Shown: positions 1 through 9,100 of the stretch, piece after piece
Position numbering within the stretch: position 1 is the first letter of the stretch
Layout of the letters: the number at the start of each line of letters is the position of its first letter
DNA from: Granulicella sp. L46
GTDB lineage: Bacteria; Acidobacteriota; Terriglobia; Terriglobales; Acidobacteriaceae
Length of the DNA: 64,000 nucleotides
Reading direction: 5' to 3'
Assembly: GCF_009765785.1 (NCBI RefSeq)
Contig: NZ_LMUT01000016.1
Span: forward strand, 346,357 to 410,356
Made by a program: the position numbers and the translations under genes
The notes under the pieces: generated by a model
Database searches by the model: none
What the model saw: only the letters and a program-made list of their open reading frames with translations
What the model was told of the DNA's origin: nothing

Positions 1-2
1 AC

Positions 3-203
3 GGCAACGTCGGCGGTTTACACGTCGCTTTTTCCGAATGGGAGGTTGAGCAGCACGAGCCTCCGTGTTCGCGAACCGTATTCGAGCGCCTGTTGCTGGA
101 AAATGGTTGGAAAATGAACCCTACGCTTGCGTTGGTGTACGGCCTGTCACTTCGCACGTATGTATGTGGGGATGAGAACCTCTCAAAGCTTTTGTCGCGT
201 TGA
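3..203 (+). CDS. C-terminal end of an unrecognised protein (5' truncated by window edge)
   Basis: Frame 3 is open from the first base of the window to a TGA at 201-203 and gives 66 residues. It ends with a plausible globular stretch (FERLLLENGWKMNPTLALVY, then a Cys-Gly-Asp-Glu segment). The other two plus-strand frames close earlier. I do not recognise the family, and the start lies outside the window. It reads in the same direction as the small regulator at 258, 54 bases downstream, so the two may be neighbours in one unit. Coding status rests only on frame openness and reasonable composition. Confidence 0.45.
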   Translation, partial: GNVGGLHVAFSEWEVEQHEPPCSRTVFERLLLENGWKMNPTLALVYGLSLRTYVCGDENLSKLLSR

Positions 204-257
204 TCAGTTTAGATCACCGTTCTCTTTAGGTGATTGGCTTGAAAATCGAGGAAGAAG

Positions 258-479
258 ATGATGATTGAAGCAAAGCCTCAGGACAGGTCAGCCATCGCTG
301 ACCGTTTCATTTCCGTACGGCGGAGGATGAGATTGTCACAGGCTCGCTTAGCGAGCTACATGGGTGTGTGCCGTCAGACCGTCTCTAAGGTTGAAAATCG
401 CCGAGTGTTGATCCACACCACGACATGGTATCGATTTTGCGACTATGAACTCAGGGCGCATGAATTCAGAATTAGGTAG
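258..479 (+). CDS. Small XRE-family helix-turn-helix regulator
   Basis: The protein has 73 residues and consists almost only of a Cro/C1-type helix-turn-helix. Residues about 17-50 contain the family pattern: an arginine-rich first helix, then LSQARLASYMGVCRQTVSKV, which matches the 'LSQ..LA...GV.R.TVS.(I/W)E' recognition helix pair. A purine-rich GAGGAAG ribosome binding site lies about 7 bases before ATG 258; a second ATG at 261 is equally possible. No sensor or oligomerisation domain is visible, so it is probably a simple DNA-binding protein. It lies beside an IS remnant and RHS genes, as such regulators often do in accessory DNA. Its target is unknown. Confidence 0.75.
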   Translation: MMIEAKPQDRSAIADRFISVRRRMRLSQARLASYMGVCRQTVSKVENRRVLIHTTTWYRFCDYELRAHEFRIR

Positions 480-675
480 TTATCGAGAGATTTCATGCAG
501 TATCGGCCGCGTGAGATGACTGGGCAGAAAGGCGACATGCCCGCATTCTTACTTCGTGACACCATTTCGTCGCAATCGAAATAAGGAGAACCGCGTTTCG
601 AACGTCGGAGTATTTCGGCATGTGGTTTTCGAGTACCAGAGGCGAATTATAGAAGTCGACTAGGGCGTGTTCACG

Positions 676-822
676 CTATCTGAGGGCTTCGACGATGAAG
701 GCGAAGTTGAGGAAGCCGATGAACAGTATGTCGAGCTTCTCGAAGCGGGAGAAGATTCTGCGGAAGCCCTTGAGTCTCCGGAACAGCCGTTCGATCTCGT
801 TGCGCTTCTTGTAGAGGGCGCG
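676..822 (-). pseudogene. IS5-family transposase, C-terminal remnant
   Basis: On the minus strand the last 48 codons before the stop at 676-678 encode the conserved C-terminus of IS5-group DDE transposases: KKRNEIERLFRRLKGFRRI, then a phenylalanine-rich FIGFLNFAFIVEALR-like end. The 'RN.IER.F.RLK..RR' block carries the catalytic glutamate. No DD region is found upstream: the frame continues to about 1008 but its content is not transposase-like. No terminal inverted repeats were recognised. It is a dead fragment marking past insertion next to the RHS genes. Confidence 0.7.
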
Positions 823-1179
823 GGCGCTCCAAGGGGGGATAGGAAACAGAGCGCTCGGAAACTGCCCCCTCGACCTCCTAAACTCACTTTTGTGCAATCT
901 GTAGAGGAGCGGCGGCTTCACAGCGCACCCCTTGAGAGGAGTTCGGGGGGGCCACAAGGGTGTTCGCGAGCGAACGTTGAGGAATGTTTGGCGTCGATGA
1001 AGGCACATGTGCCGAGACGGTTATGCGCGGCGATCGTCCGCCAAACCTTGTCCTCCAATCGAACAGCATTTACTAGCCAAGCTGCTGTTATGGCGCCCGG
1101 CTTGAAGTTACCCAAGTTGCTCTGCGCATCCCGTTCTTTGCTAATAATGAATGCGTTTCCCGTTTGATCGATCCATTGG
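823..1179. other. Region without recognisable gene
   Basis: This stretch separates the IS5 remnant from the minus-strand membrane protein. Both strands have open frames (for example plus strand 667-1167), but their products are low-complexity or arginine/serine-rich shadows without recognisable motifs. It may contain further decayed IS sequence. I see no promoter, repeat or RNA structure that I can support. Confidence 0.4.
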
Positions 1180-1740
1180 TCATTCCAATTCGAGACTTTC
1201 CGAAAGCACAGTCTTCATGATTTCTTCTGACTCGTTTACATCCGATGGCTCGCCAATGAATGTAAAGGACCACGCAACATCCCCAGATAAGCAATCCAAG
1301 ACAATCGCGCCGCCCCCTTTGGGAAGCGCCATTCGAGCGCACATCACCCTGACTGGACTGCCATCTTTGAATTTGGTTTCAAAGTCACTCCTTTCCAAGA
1401 ACCCATTATGAATGTTATGAACTGATGACCATTTGGCTATGACGTGGTTCCGATCTCCGATTGAAGTAGTTTTTCTGCGAATCCATAGATTACCTCGCAT
1501 ACCCTTTAGAAGGGACGATGGCTTCTCCACCGTCAGCGGCGGCCCTGAGTGGCTGTAAACCCATCCCATTGGCAATCGCAAACTTATCCCCTGATACGTG
1601 ACGCTGGGCCGGATATACCAATATGCGAATCCTTGGAGAATGGGGTACGAGATAACAAGCGTCACCAGTACTACCATCATGATTGATGATGCAATCCAGA
1701 ATCTTTTGCCAAGCGGTCTGTGCCAGAAGGAGCTCATCAT
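1180..1740 (-). CDS. Membrane-anchored protein of unknown function; possible RHS immunity gene
   Basis: The protein has 186 residues. After about 12 N-terminal residues there is one strong hydrophobic segment (about residues 15-38), and the remaining ~145 residues are polar and probably extracytoplasmic. No signal-peptidase site is obvious, so a single-pass anchor is likely. I recognise no domain. The gene starts 47 bases after the end of the large RHS gene, on the same strand, where immunity genes of polymorphic RHS toxins usually sit. An immunity role is an inference from position and membrane anchoring only. Alternatives are an unrelated small lipoprotein-like or membrane stress protein. 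Confidence 0.6.
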   Translation of the reverse strand: MMSSFWHRPLGKRFWIASSIMMVVLVTLVISYPILQGFAYWYIRPSVTYQGISLRLPMGWVYSHSGPPLTVEKPSSLLKGMRGNLWIRRKTTSIGDRNHVIAKWSSVHNIHNGFLERSDFETKFKDGSPVRVMCARMALPKGGGAIVLDCLSGDVAWSFTFIGEPSDVNESEEIMKTVLSESLELE

Positions 1741-1787
1741 TTACTCTCTTTGCCGTCTGATGGTAGTGATAAAAAACATAGGCGCGC

Positions 1788-4700
1788 TTATTGTTGGTCT
1801 GGTGCAGGTGGTGGCGGTGGCGGTGGCGGTGGTGGCGGTGGCGGTGGAGTTTGTGTCGAATCAGGCGGCGTAAGCGTTGGAGCAATTGGGGGGGACGTCA
1901 AGAGATCCTCGGCTTTCTTTGCTCCGTCCGTTATAGCTTTTTCGGTCGGAGTTGCCGTCTCTGGGACTAGTAAGCTTTGTAGATTATCGGCGATCGTCTC
2001 AGCAGCGATGGCCAACGCGCCTCCAAAACCCGGAATATTCTGTCTGGCCCGGTCATAATCTTCCTGAGCCCGTCCCCGCTGGTCGGCTGTCAATCTGTCA
2101 TTCCCCATCGCATCAAATGAAGTTTGCATCAGGGTCTTATTTGTGTCGGCTTCTCGCAGTGTCATAACAATAACGGTCGCAGCGACCATGGTCTGCCCGA
2201 CCGGATTATGCGCTGAGATTGTTATAGCCACTTTGTTGAATGCGTTTGCAAGCCACTGGCAGCAATGTCCGTCTGGGTCGGTCATGTAGACCGGATTGTT
2301 AAGCACGTAGCCATAAAGATTGAGACTCTGGGGATTTCTCAGATCAGCATACGGTATGCCGGTTGGAGTATTGCTCCAGTCAGGAGACATCCATCTCCCC
2401 ATTGAGCTTGCGTAATAGCGAGCGCCGAAGTAGTCGAGCCCACTCTCTGCGTCTCTTTCTTTGCCGGTGAACAGATGTTCGGTGGGCGTGGGCGAGCATC
2501 CCGCACCATTGCCGTATGGAAGACTCGGGCAAGTCCGTTCGAGTACGCCAGCGGCGTCCGTTTGTGCGCGGCGGGTGCCAAGCGGGTCGTCGAAGTAGAA
2601 GTGAGTGCCATCCGCGTCGTAGGTTCCCAGCAACTTGCCGCCTGCCCAGATGTTGGTGTGGTGCCAAGCCATGACGCCGTTCGAATCCATCTCCAGTTCA
2701 GTGAGCTGTTCATTCGACGGACCGAGAATGTAATCGCTTATGGTCGCAAAGTGATTGGCCACCGGGTCGCAGCTCATCGACGAGATGGATCCCCTAGCAA
2801 CCCGTGTTCCATCGGCGCCATATATATAGCCGGTCATCGCGCCGCCGACTTTGTAACTGTAGACGGCGCAGAGGCGTCCCTCAGCATCGTAGAGATATTG
2901 ATTTGAACCGTCATCTCGCATATCGCCGGCCGCATCATAAAAGACCGCCGCAGCGTTGACGGTGTATCCAGCCGATGCACCAATGCCCGAGGGGATACTT
3001 GCAAGCTGGTTAGAGCTGTTGCTTTGGTAAACATATGTGGCTACAACACCCGTTTCCGAGGAAGGGCATGCAGCGGTTTGCAAGTTTTCAGCGAGACGAT
3101 TACCAAACCCGTCATAAGCCCAGCAGAGATGCTGGTTACCATACGGGCCCGAAGACGAATTTCCGATTTGCAGGCGGTTCAAAGTGTCGTAGCTGAAGCC
3201 CCAACTACCCATGACGGGATTTCCCATGGAAAGGTCGGAATAGCTGGTCACGTTGCTTGCCCCGTCGTAGCCAACATCGAAGCTAAGAATCGGCTGCGGT
3301 GGCCCGGTGTCCGGGTTAGCTCCGCCGCTGAGGTTTCCGGTTATTGGAGGAGATGCGAAGGAAGGTTGGCTGAAGTCTGTGGAATCGTAGCCACCGGTTG
3401 GTGTCTGGATCAAATACGCGTAGTTTGTTCCGGCTCCTTGTACCTTTGCCACGAGATTCAATTGGTCCTTCACCGCAGTGAGGCTGACGAAAGATCCAGC
3501 CGTGACCCCGCTCGCGAGGCCCGACGCAATCGAGCTTGGCGATGCGTTGGCCCCATATGTAGTGGTTGCCGCCAATACCCCACCAACAGTCAACGTCACT
3601 GTTCCTGTATCGGAGATGCTTGAAAGCACGGTCAGGCTTACCGTTTTAGTGACAGTGGAATAAGCAGAACTGGTAGGGATAAAGGTCACTGAAAGCGTGC
3701 CAGTGCCCGTCGCCGGCACCGTACCGGCAAGTGGATTATAGATAAATGTCCCCGGCACCGAAGCTGTCGCGTTCAACTGGATTGCAGACAGAGCCGTACC
3801 GTATGCGATCGGAGTCGGCGTCGACCAGGTGACCGTGGGTGTCGTTTGGGTTACAACGAGATTCACACTCTTGGTCGCTGTCGTGTAATTCGCGGCGTTG
3901 GTTGGTGTGAATGTCACCGAGAGGGTATCGGTCCCGCCCCCAGGTACGGTGCCGGCGGGCGGAGTATAAGTGAACTGCCCAGCAGCGACATTGCAACTTA
4001 CCGGGTAGCCGCCGCCATATGCGTTAAACGTTTGCGGGCCAGTTGGGGGCGTTGTCACATAAGCGTTCAAGTAGTAGCCGCCAACCGCTTGGCCGCCGTA
4101 TCCGGGCTCGGTCCCGCTAGCCGCATAATAACCCACCACCTGACCCGTCGTTATCGCAATGGGTGGGGAGGCAAACGTCTGCAGCCCCGAGCTAGCGGCC
4201 GCTGTCACGGTGAAACTATTGGCGACCGTGTACGACCCGCCGCCATTTGGATTGAAGATCACAAAATTGAGCAACTGTCCGGCGACCGGCGCTGTGTTGT
4301 AATACGTCGTGCACGACTGCAACACCCCTGCTGAGAGTGGAGCAGTGCTCAATACAAGGCCCCCGATATTTTGTACACCCGTAGTGGGTGAAACGCTTGT
4401 GTTTGGTGCAGCGGATACCGAAGCGTTCAACTGCGCCGCCGACAGCGCAGTCCCATACGGAATTGGCGCTGGCGTTGCCCACGTGATCACAGGTGTTGCC
4501 TTATTCACCGTCAATGTCACAGTTGATGTCGAAGCAGTGTAATCCACCGTATCAGTAGGCGTGAAGGTCACCGAGAGCGGAACGGTACCGGCCGGCGGCA
4601 CCGTTCCTGGTGGTGGACTATAAGTAAACTGACCACCTGAAACTACACAGGCTACTGGGAAAGTGCCGTGATAGTTGGTGTAGCTTGTCGGGCCACTTGG

Positions 4701-6032
4701 AAGCGTTTCCACGTTATTGAGGAAGTAGGAGCCAAACTCATCGGGCGCTTGATAAATCCCGGGCTCCGTCCCGCTCGCCGTCCAAAAACCTACCCTCTGA
4801 CCCGCCGTTATTGCGATGGGAGGGGCGGTAAAGGTTTGCAAACCGGAGCTCGCAGCTGCCGTCACTGTGAAGCTATTTGCGACGGTGTAGGAGCTAGTGT
4901 TGTCAAACGTACCGAGGCTTGGTCCATTCGGAGTGAAGATCACAAAGGTGAGGGACTGGCCAGCGGCTGGTGCAGCGTAATAGTAGGTCGAGCATGACTT
5001 TAATACACCTGAAGCGAGAGGGGCGTTGCTCATTATGAGAGTCTGCGCGCTCTGTGTATTAGTAGGCGTGGGTACGCTCATGTCTGGGGTAGCCATGTCC
5101 GATGCAACCTTGCAGCTTACCGGGTTCCCGCCATAATTTAAGCTGTAGGTCGTGGAACCGGTTGGAAGAGTCGCCTGACCGCCGAGGGAGAAGCCCCAGG
5201 TCGCTTGGCCACCGGTCCCTGGCTCCGTTCCGCTTGCCGCCCAATATCCCACTAGCTGTCCCGCCGTAATTGCAATGGGAGGCGTAGTGAAGGTCTGCAA
5301 GCCCGCGACCGCGCTTGCGGTCACAGTGAAGCTATTGACGATCGTAAAATTCCAACCGCCGGAATTATTAAGGATCACAAAAGTGAGTGATTGCCCAGTA
5401 GGTGGTGCTTGTGGGTAATACGTGGTGCACGACTGCAGCACGCCGGCCGAAAGCGTAGCCGTGCTCAACGCGACAGTCTGCGTACTCTGTGCAGAGGTAG
5501 TAGGCAAGACCGTTGTGTCTGGAGCCAAAGCTGCCGACGCATTGAGCTGCGTCGACGATAGCGCGGTGCCATACGAAATCGGCGATGGTGTTCCCCATAC
5601 GATTGCTGGCGTTGCCTTGTTTACAGTGAGCGACACAGTCTTAGTTGCAGTTGCATACAGGGTGGTGTTCGATGGCGTAAAGGTGACTGAGAGCGTTTGT
5701 GCGCCAGCCGGCGGCTGTGAGCCGGCGGCAGGTAAATAAGTGAATGTTCCCGCTACTGCTGTCCCGTTGTAGGTTGCTGTTGCGTTCAGTTGGGTCGCCG
5801 ATAGAAGCGTGCCGTACGTGATTGCGGCTGGATTCGCCCAATTGACGACCGGAGTCGATGTCTGGGCAGAAAGTGACAGCGGGGTCAAAGCGAGGAGTAG
5901 AGCCCTGACCCCGCGCCTGACCCAATCACGTGTCTGACTCCCCTCATATTCGACGTCATAACGTCGAATATCTCGTCGGTCTCGTTCCAGCCTGATTGAC
6001 CGACGGTTATCGTTCCTCATGATATGTCCCAT
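1788..6032 (-). CDS. RHS/YD-repeat protein with Ig-like repeats and RHS core domain (C-terminal partner)
   Basis: The protein has 1414 residues. A basic N-terminus is followed by a signal-peptide-like segment ending in LSLSAQ (about residue 57). Then come four Ig/MBG-like units, each starting 'TP.(V/I).W..P.PI.YGTALS..QLNA'; units 2 and 3 are interrupted by an inserted ~130-residue module. Next are a TGTVTLTVGG linker domain, YD repeats, and a classic RHS core ending GLDYFGARYY...GRWMSPD...NLYGYVLNNP..M.DPDG. After DPDGHCC the last ~150 residues are unique and end in a run of 14 prolines. RHS proteins form secreted shells around a variable C-terminal tip, often a toxin. The tip here is unrecognised, so toxin activity is unproven. 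The gene lies 131 bases downstream of a second RHS gene that lacks a core, so the two may act together. Confidence 0.85.
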   Translation of the reverse strand: MGHIMRNDNRRSIRLERDRRDIRRYDVEYEGSQTRDWVRRGVRALLLALTPLSLSAQTSTPVVNWANPAAITYGTLLSATQLNATATYNGTAVAGTFTYLPAAGSQPPAGAQTLSVTFTPSNTTLYATATKTVSLTVNKATPAIVWGTPSPISYGTALSSTQLNASAALAPDTTVLPTTSAQSTQTVALSTATLSAGVLQSCTTYYPQAPPTGQSLTFVILNNSGGWNFTIVNSFTVTASAVAGLQTFTTPPIAITAGQLVGYWAASGTEPGTGGQATWGFSLGGQATLPTGSTTYSLNYGGNPVSCKVASDMATPDMSVPTPTNTQSAQTLIMSNAPLASGVLKSCSTYYYAAPAAGQSLTFVIFTPNGPSLGTFDNTSSYTVANSFTVTAAASSGLQTFTAPPIAITAGQRVGFWTASGTEPGIYQAPDEFGSYFLNNVETLPSGPTSYTNYHGTFPVACVVSGGQFTYSPPPGTVPPAGTVPLSVTFTPTDTVDYTASTSTVTLTVNKATPVITWATPAPIPYGTALSAAQLNASVSAAPNTSVSPTTGVQNIGGLVLSTAPLSAGVLQSCTTYYNTAPVAGQLLNFVIFNPNGGGSYTVANSFTVTAAASSGLQTFASPPIAITTGQVVGYYAASGTEPGYGGQAVGGYYLNAYVTTPPTGPQTFNAYGGGYPVSCNVAAGQFTYTPPAGTVPGGGTDTLSVTFTPTNAANYTTATKSVNLVVTQTTPTVTWSTPTPIAYGTALSAIQLNATASVPGTFIYNPLAGTVPATGTGTLSVTFIPTSSAYSTVTKTVSLTVLSSISDTGTVTLTVGGVLAATTTYGANASPSSIASGLASGVTAGSFVSLTAVKDQLNLVAKVQGAGTNYAYLIQTPTGGYDSTDFSQPSFASPPITGNLSGGANPDTGPPQPILSFDVGYDGASNVTSYSDLSMGNPVMGSWGFSYDTLNRLQIGNSSSGPYGNQHLCWAYDGFGNRLAENLQTAACPSSETGVVATYVYQSNSSNQLASIPSGIGASAGYTVNAAAVFYDAAGDMRDDGSNQYLYDAEGRLCAVYSYKVGGAMTGYIYGADGTRVARGSISSMSCDPVANHFATISDYILGPSNEQLTELEMDSNGVMAWHHTNIWAGGKLLGTYDADGTHFYFDDPLGTRRAQTDAAGVLERTCPSLPYGNGAGCSPTPTEHLFTGKERDAESGLDYFGARYYASSMGRWMSPDWSNTPTGIPYADLRNPQSLNLYGYVLNNPVYMTDPDGHCCQWLANAFNKVAITISAHNPVGQTMVAATVIVMTLREADTNKTLMQTSFDAMGNDRLTADQRGRAQEDYDRARQNIPGFGGALAIAAETIADNLQSLLVPETATPTEKAITDGAKKAEDLLTSPPIAPTLTPPDSTQTPPPPPPPPPPPPPPAPDQQ
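1807..1847 (-). repeat. GGT/GGC triplet tract encoding polyproline
   Basis: A nearly pure (GGTGGC)n tract on the plus strand encodes 14 consecutive prolines near the C-terminus of the RHS protein, followed by APDQQ and the stop. Triplet tracts like this change length by slipped-strand replication without shifting the frame, so the length of this tail may vary between strains. Confidence 0.85.
3981..5490 (-). repeat. Three diverged copies of a module inserted inside Ig-like repeats
   Basis: Within the RHS gene a module of about 390-430 bases occurs three times, at roughly 5105-5490, 4637-5060 and 3981-4370. Each copy encodes 'L.S..PL.(A/S)GVL.SC(T/S)TYY', then 'AGQSLTFVI', 'ANSFTVTA', 'GLQTF..PPIAIT.GQ..G...ASGTEPG', and closes with a Cys in 'PV(S/A)C.V'. 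Two copies lie in tandem inside Ig unit 2 and one inside unit 3; units 1 and 4 have none. The paired cysteines at both ends suggest a disulfide-closed domain. The copies have diverged, so the duplication is not recent. Confidence 0.75.
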
Positions 6033-6163
6033 CCGGCTACCTTCTCCGTATTCACTTGCCGTGTTTGAAACAACTGTCTAATTGCCACTCACTAGTTGTG
6101 GGCACGAAGGTGCCGAACTGAGCTGGCGAAGGTTCTCAACCTAATGAGGTCTTTGGATCAGGA

Positions 6164-9100
6164 CTATTGCTTAGTCTGCTCGGCGCCAGTGATGGTGACG
6201 GTCGTCGTTCCACTCGTCGGTCCCGTGTTCGAGCCAACATCGTTCTCGCATGTGAGTCTTAACCTAGCGTCATAGGCGCGAGTCAAGGTCAACCCGGCAC
6301 CGTATGTGGCGTTTGCCAAGGCTCCGAATGCAGTGTAGGGAGACGTGATCGAATTGACACATGGTGGACTATTCGTGGTGGCGGGTGCGGAAAAGAGTGG
6401 CGAAGGATGAGTGGCTCCATCAGCCCAATTGCTTGAAACATTCACCAGATGCTTCGCGCTGTCGTAATTGTTGGTGAAGGTGACCATCGCAGTTGGGACG
6501 GAGGTCGGTGAGGGCGTCGTTCCATCGCTCGATGTGAGCAAATCTCCTGCCAAGTCGTAGGTATAGGCAGGCGCATATACCTTCCCGCTCGCTTGACTAG
6601 CGAAGGTAGATTGTTGTTCGTTCAGCAGACGCCCCATAGAGTCATAGGCTGTAACTGAGCGCATTGTGTAAAAGCCCGAGCCTGGCGCGGAAGCAGGGCA
6701 AGCACCACTCAAAGCGCTCTGAGTCCACTGCTTCCATAGACGGCCGACTCCATTACTTGCGGCGGCTAAGTCGTACTGATAGCAGGATGATGGAGTAGCT
6801 GCTGCATCGCTGGAATAAGTCCTTCCTAACGGACGATTTAGTGCGTCATAAGAGTATGCGATCTTTACGCCTCTCGCATCTGTCTTCAGCGTTAGATTGC
6901 CGTTCGGGTCGTAGGTGTAGTTGACCGTTCCAGTTTCGGGGTTGCTCGACGCCAGTAGTCGCGACAAACTGTCATAACTAAAAGCGCGAGTCCTCACGCC
7001 GCTAGATCCGGTGATTCCTCCCCATTGCGTGACCGCCGTCAAATCATTGAGCGCGTTATACCCATAATCGGTCTCCATGGATGGCGCATGTGCAGACCCA
7101 TTCGGCTCCAGAACCTTTGTTAGCCGGCCGAAAGAGTCGAAGGTCCGTTGCCACTGGTTTCCCAGTTCATCGGTGGATGTCGTCACATTGCTCGAATAGG
7201 AAGTTGTGAACGTTCCGGTACCCGGGTGCGCTAATGAGGTCTGACGCCCCAATGCGTCGTAAGTGAATGTCGTCAAACCGTAGGTAGGATCGCTTGTACT
7301 CCGATAAGGATTGGACACAGTATAAGGAAGACCCATTCCGTCGTATACGGTACTTATATAGTCCGGTTGATCAGGATCTGACGTGACTTCGGTCATAATA
7401 ATGTGCCCTACTCCATCCATAACGGTGGTTCCGCCTTTGGTCACCGTCGAACTCAGCAATTGCGTCGTCTGAATTGTGGGTTTAGGACCTGCATCATTAT
7501 AGGAATAGGTCATTTGTCCACCGTCCGGGAAACTTGCGAGCATGAGTCGGTTCCACGGATCATTGCCGTAGGAATAGCTGGACGACTGCCCGTTCTCATC
7601 GGTGGCTTTGCGGAGTTCGCCTTTATTGAAATCGTATTGATAAGAAGAAACGTGTTGAACATTGTTCGTAGTCGGGCGGGTAATCTTCGTCAAGTACGTG
7701 TTCGTGTTTCCCGAAGGTGACCCGTCGTCTCCCGTGTAATTATCGGCATACGAGAGCATTGTTTGATTGAGATTTGCGTCAGTGACCGTCACAGGCTGCC
7801 CTGTCGTGTCATAACTCACTTGCGTGACTGAATTTGCACACGTTTGACTACTGGTAAAGCACTTCTTCGTGATCGTGGTGGGATTGCCGCGAGATACGGT
7901 TGAACTAGAACCGTAACTTGCCTCGTCGTGGTTAAGAGGGGCAGGGGACACGGATGCCACTGCGAATTGATCGTACGCGTAGTCTGTCTCTGCAACTAGC
8001 GATCCGTGATCATAGGTCTTGACCGTTGCAGGCTTGCCCCACATGCTCGGTAGACTGTCGCTATAAGAGCCGCTCTGCGTGACCGAATAGACCGGAAGGG
8101 ACGGAGTTGGACCGAAGGCCGCGTAGGTCATCACGGTCTCGCGGGAAGGAGTAGTGCTGGGACGGGTGCATGTTGAATTAACAACTCCATAGTCGAACTC
8201 CGCAATGTCATTCTTCACGTCGGTTTGAGAGAGGTAAGGGCTCGTGCCTGATTGTGCGTAATCACTGGGATATGTTTGATAGCTATAAAATGCTCCGCTA
8301 ACAAGACCGTTGGGGAGGACTGTGCACTCACCTGCAAGATGAGCTTCGGCGTACGGGCCTGACCAGACCTTCACGATAGTCTTGAGCACGCTTCCAGAAG
8401 TATCGTAATAAATAATCGTACCTTCTTGTGGAACGCCCGAAGTAGTGATGTGCCCCAGGGTTACAGGGAAATTCACTCCAAAGTTGTAGTTATAGACAGT
8501 CTTAAAACTTGGGTGCCCCGGTCGGAGTAAATCAATTGTGGTCACCGTTGTCTGTTTGGTCGCCCACTGAAAATCGTTTTGATTCGTCCAGGTGGTGCTA
8601 TATGAGAAGTCCTGCTCCGTTGCCGGATTGACTCCGTCGTAGCTCACGACGCGTTTGGTAATTGCTGGAAAATCATGGTGAAAATTGCAAAACGTCGAGT
8701 TGGCTGTGGGGGGGCCGTTGTTCCAAAACCATGGGCCCGTTCCTGCCACCGGCTCAACCGTCCCTGGCATAGCCCCGAAAGCGTTACCAAAGCCCATGGA
8801 TTCAGCGTTGACGTTTGTACCCCATGTGTACGTTACCGACGCCCCCGTTGGATAAGTAATCTTGTCGATTAGACCGTATGCGGGATCGTAAGTGAAGGTG
8901 TAATACAATCCGTCTGGGAGTTCGATTCCGGTGTATTTTGCATACATCGTTGTAGAGCCGTTACTGGTGGTCCATGTTTGGACGTTGGCGGAGTTTGTGT
9001 TGTATTTACCTCCACAAAGGGTCTCCCCAACCGAGGTGATGTCGGTATACCCAATCCGGTAAGTCATGGACTGATTAGCTACTGTATATGTGTAAGGTAT

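Noticed and set aside
667-1167. A 166-codon plus-strand frame over the IS5 remnant
   Set aside because: It is antisense to the conserved transposase tail, and its composition matches a shadow frame, so it was not called.
2475-5739. Several long plus-strand frames across the RHS gene
   Set aside because: They lie opposite a protein with clear RHS, YD and Ig motifs. High-GC third positions make such antisense frames common.
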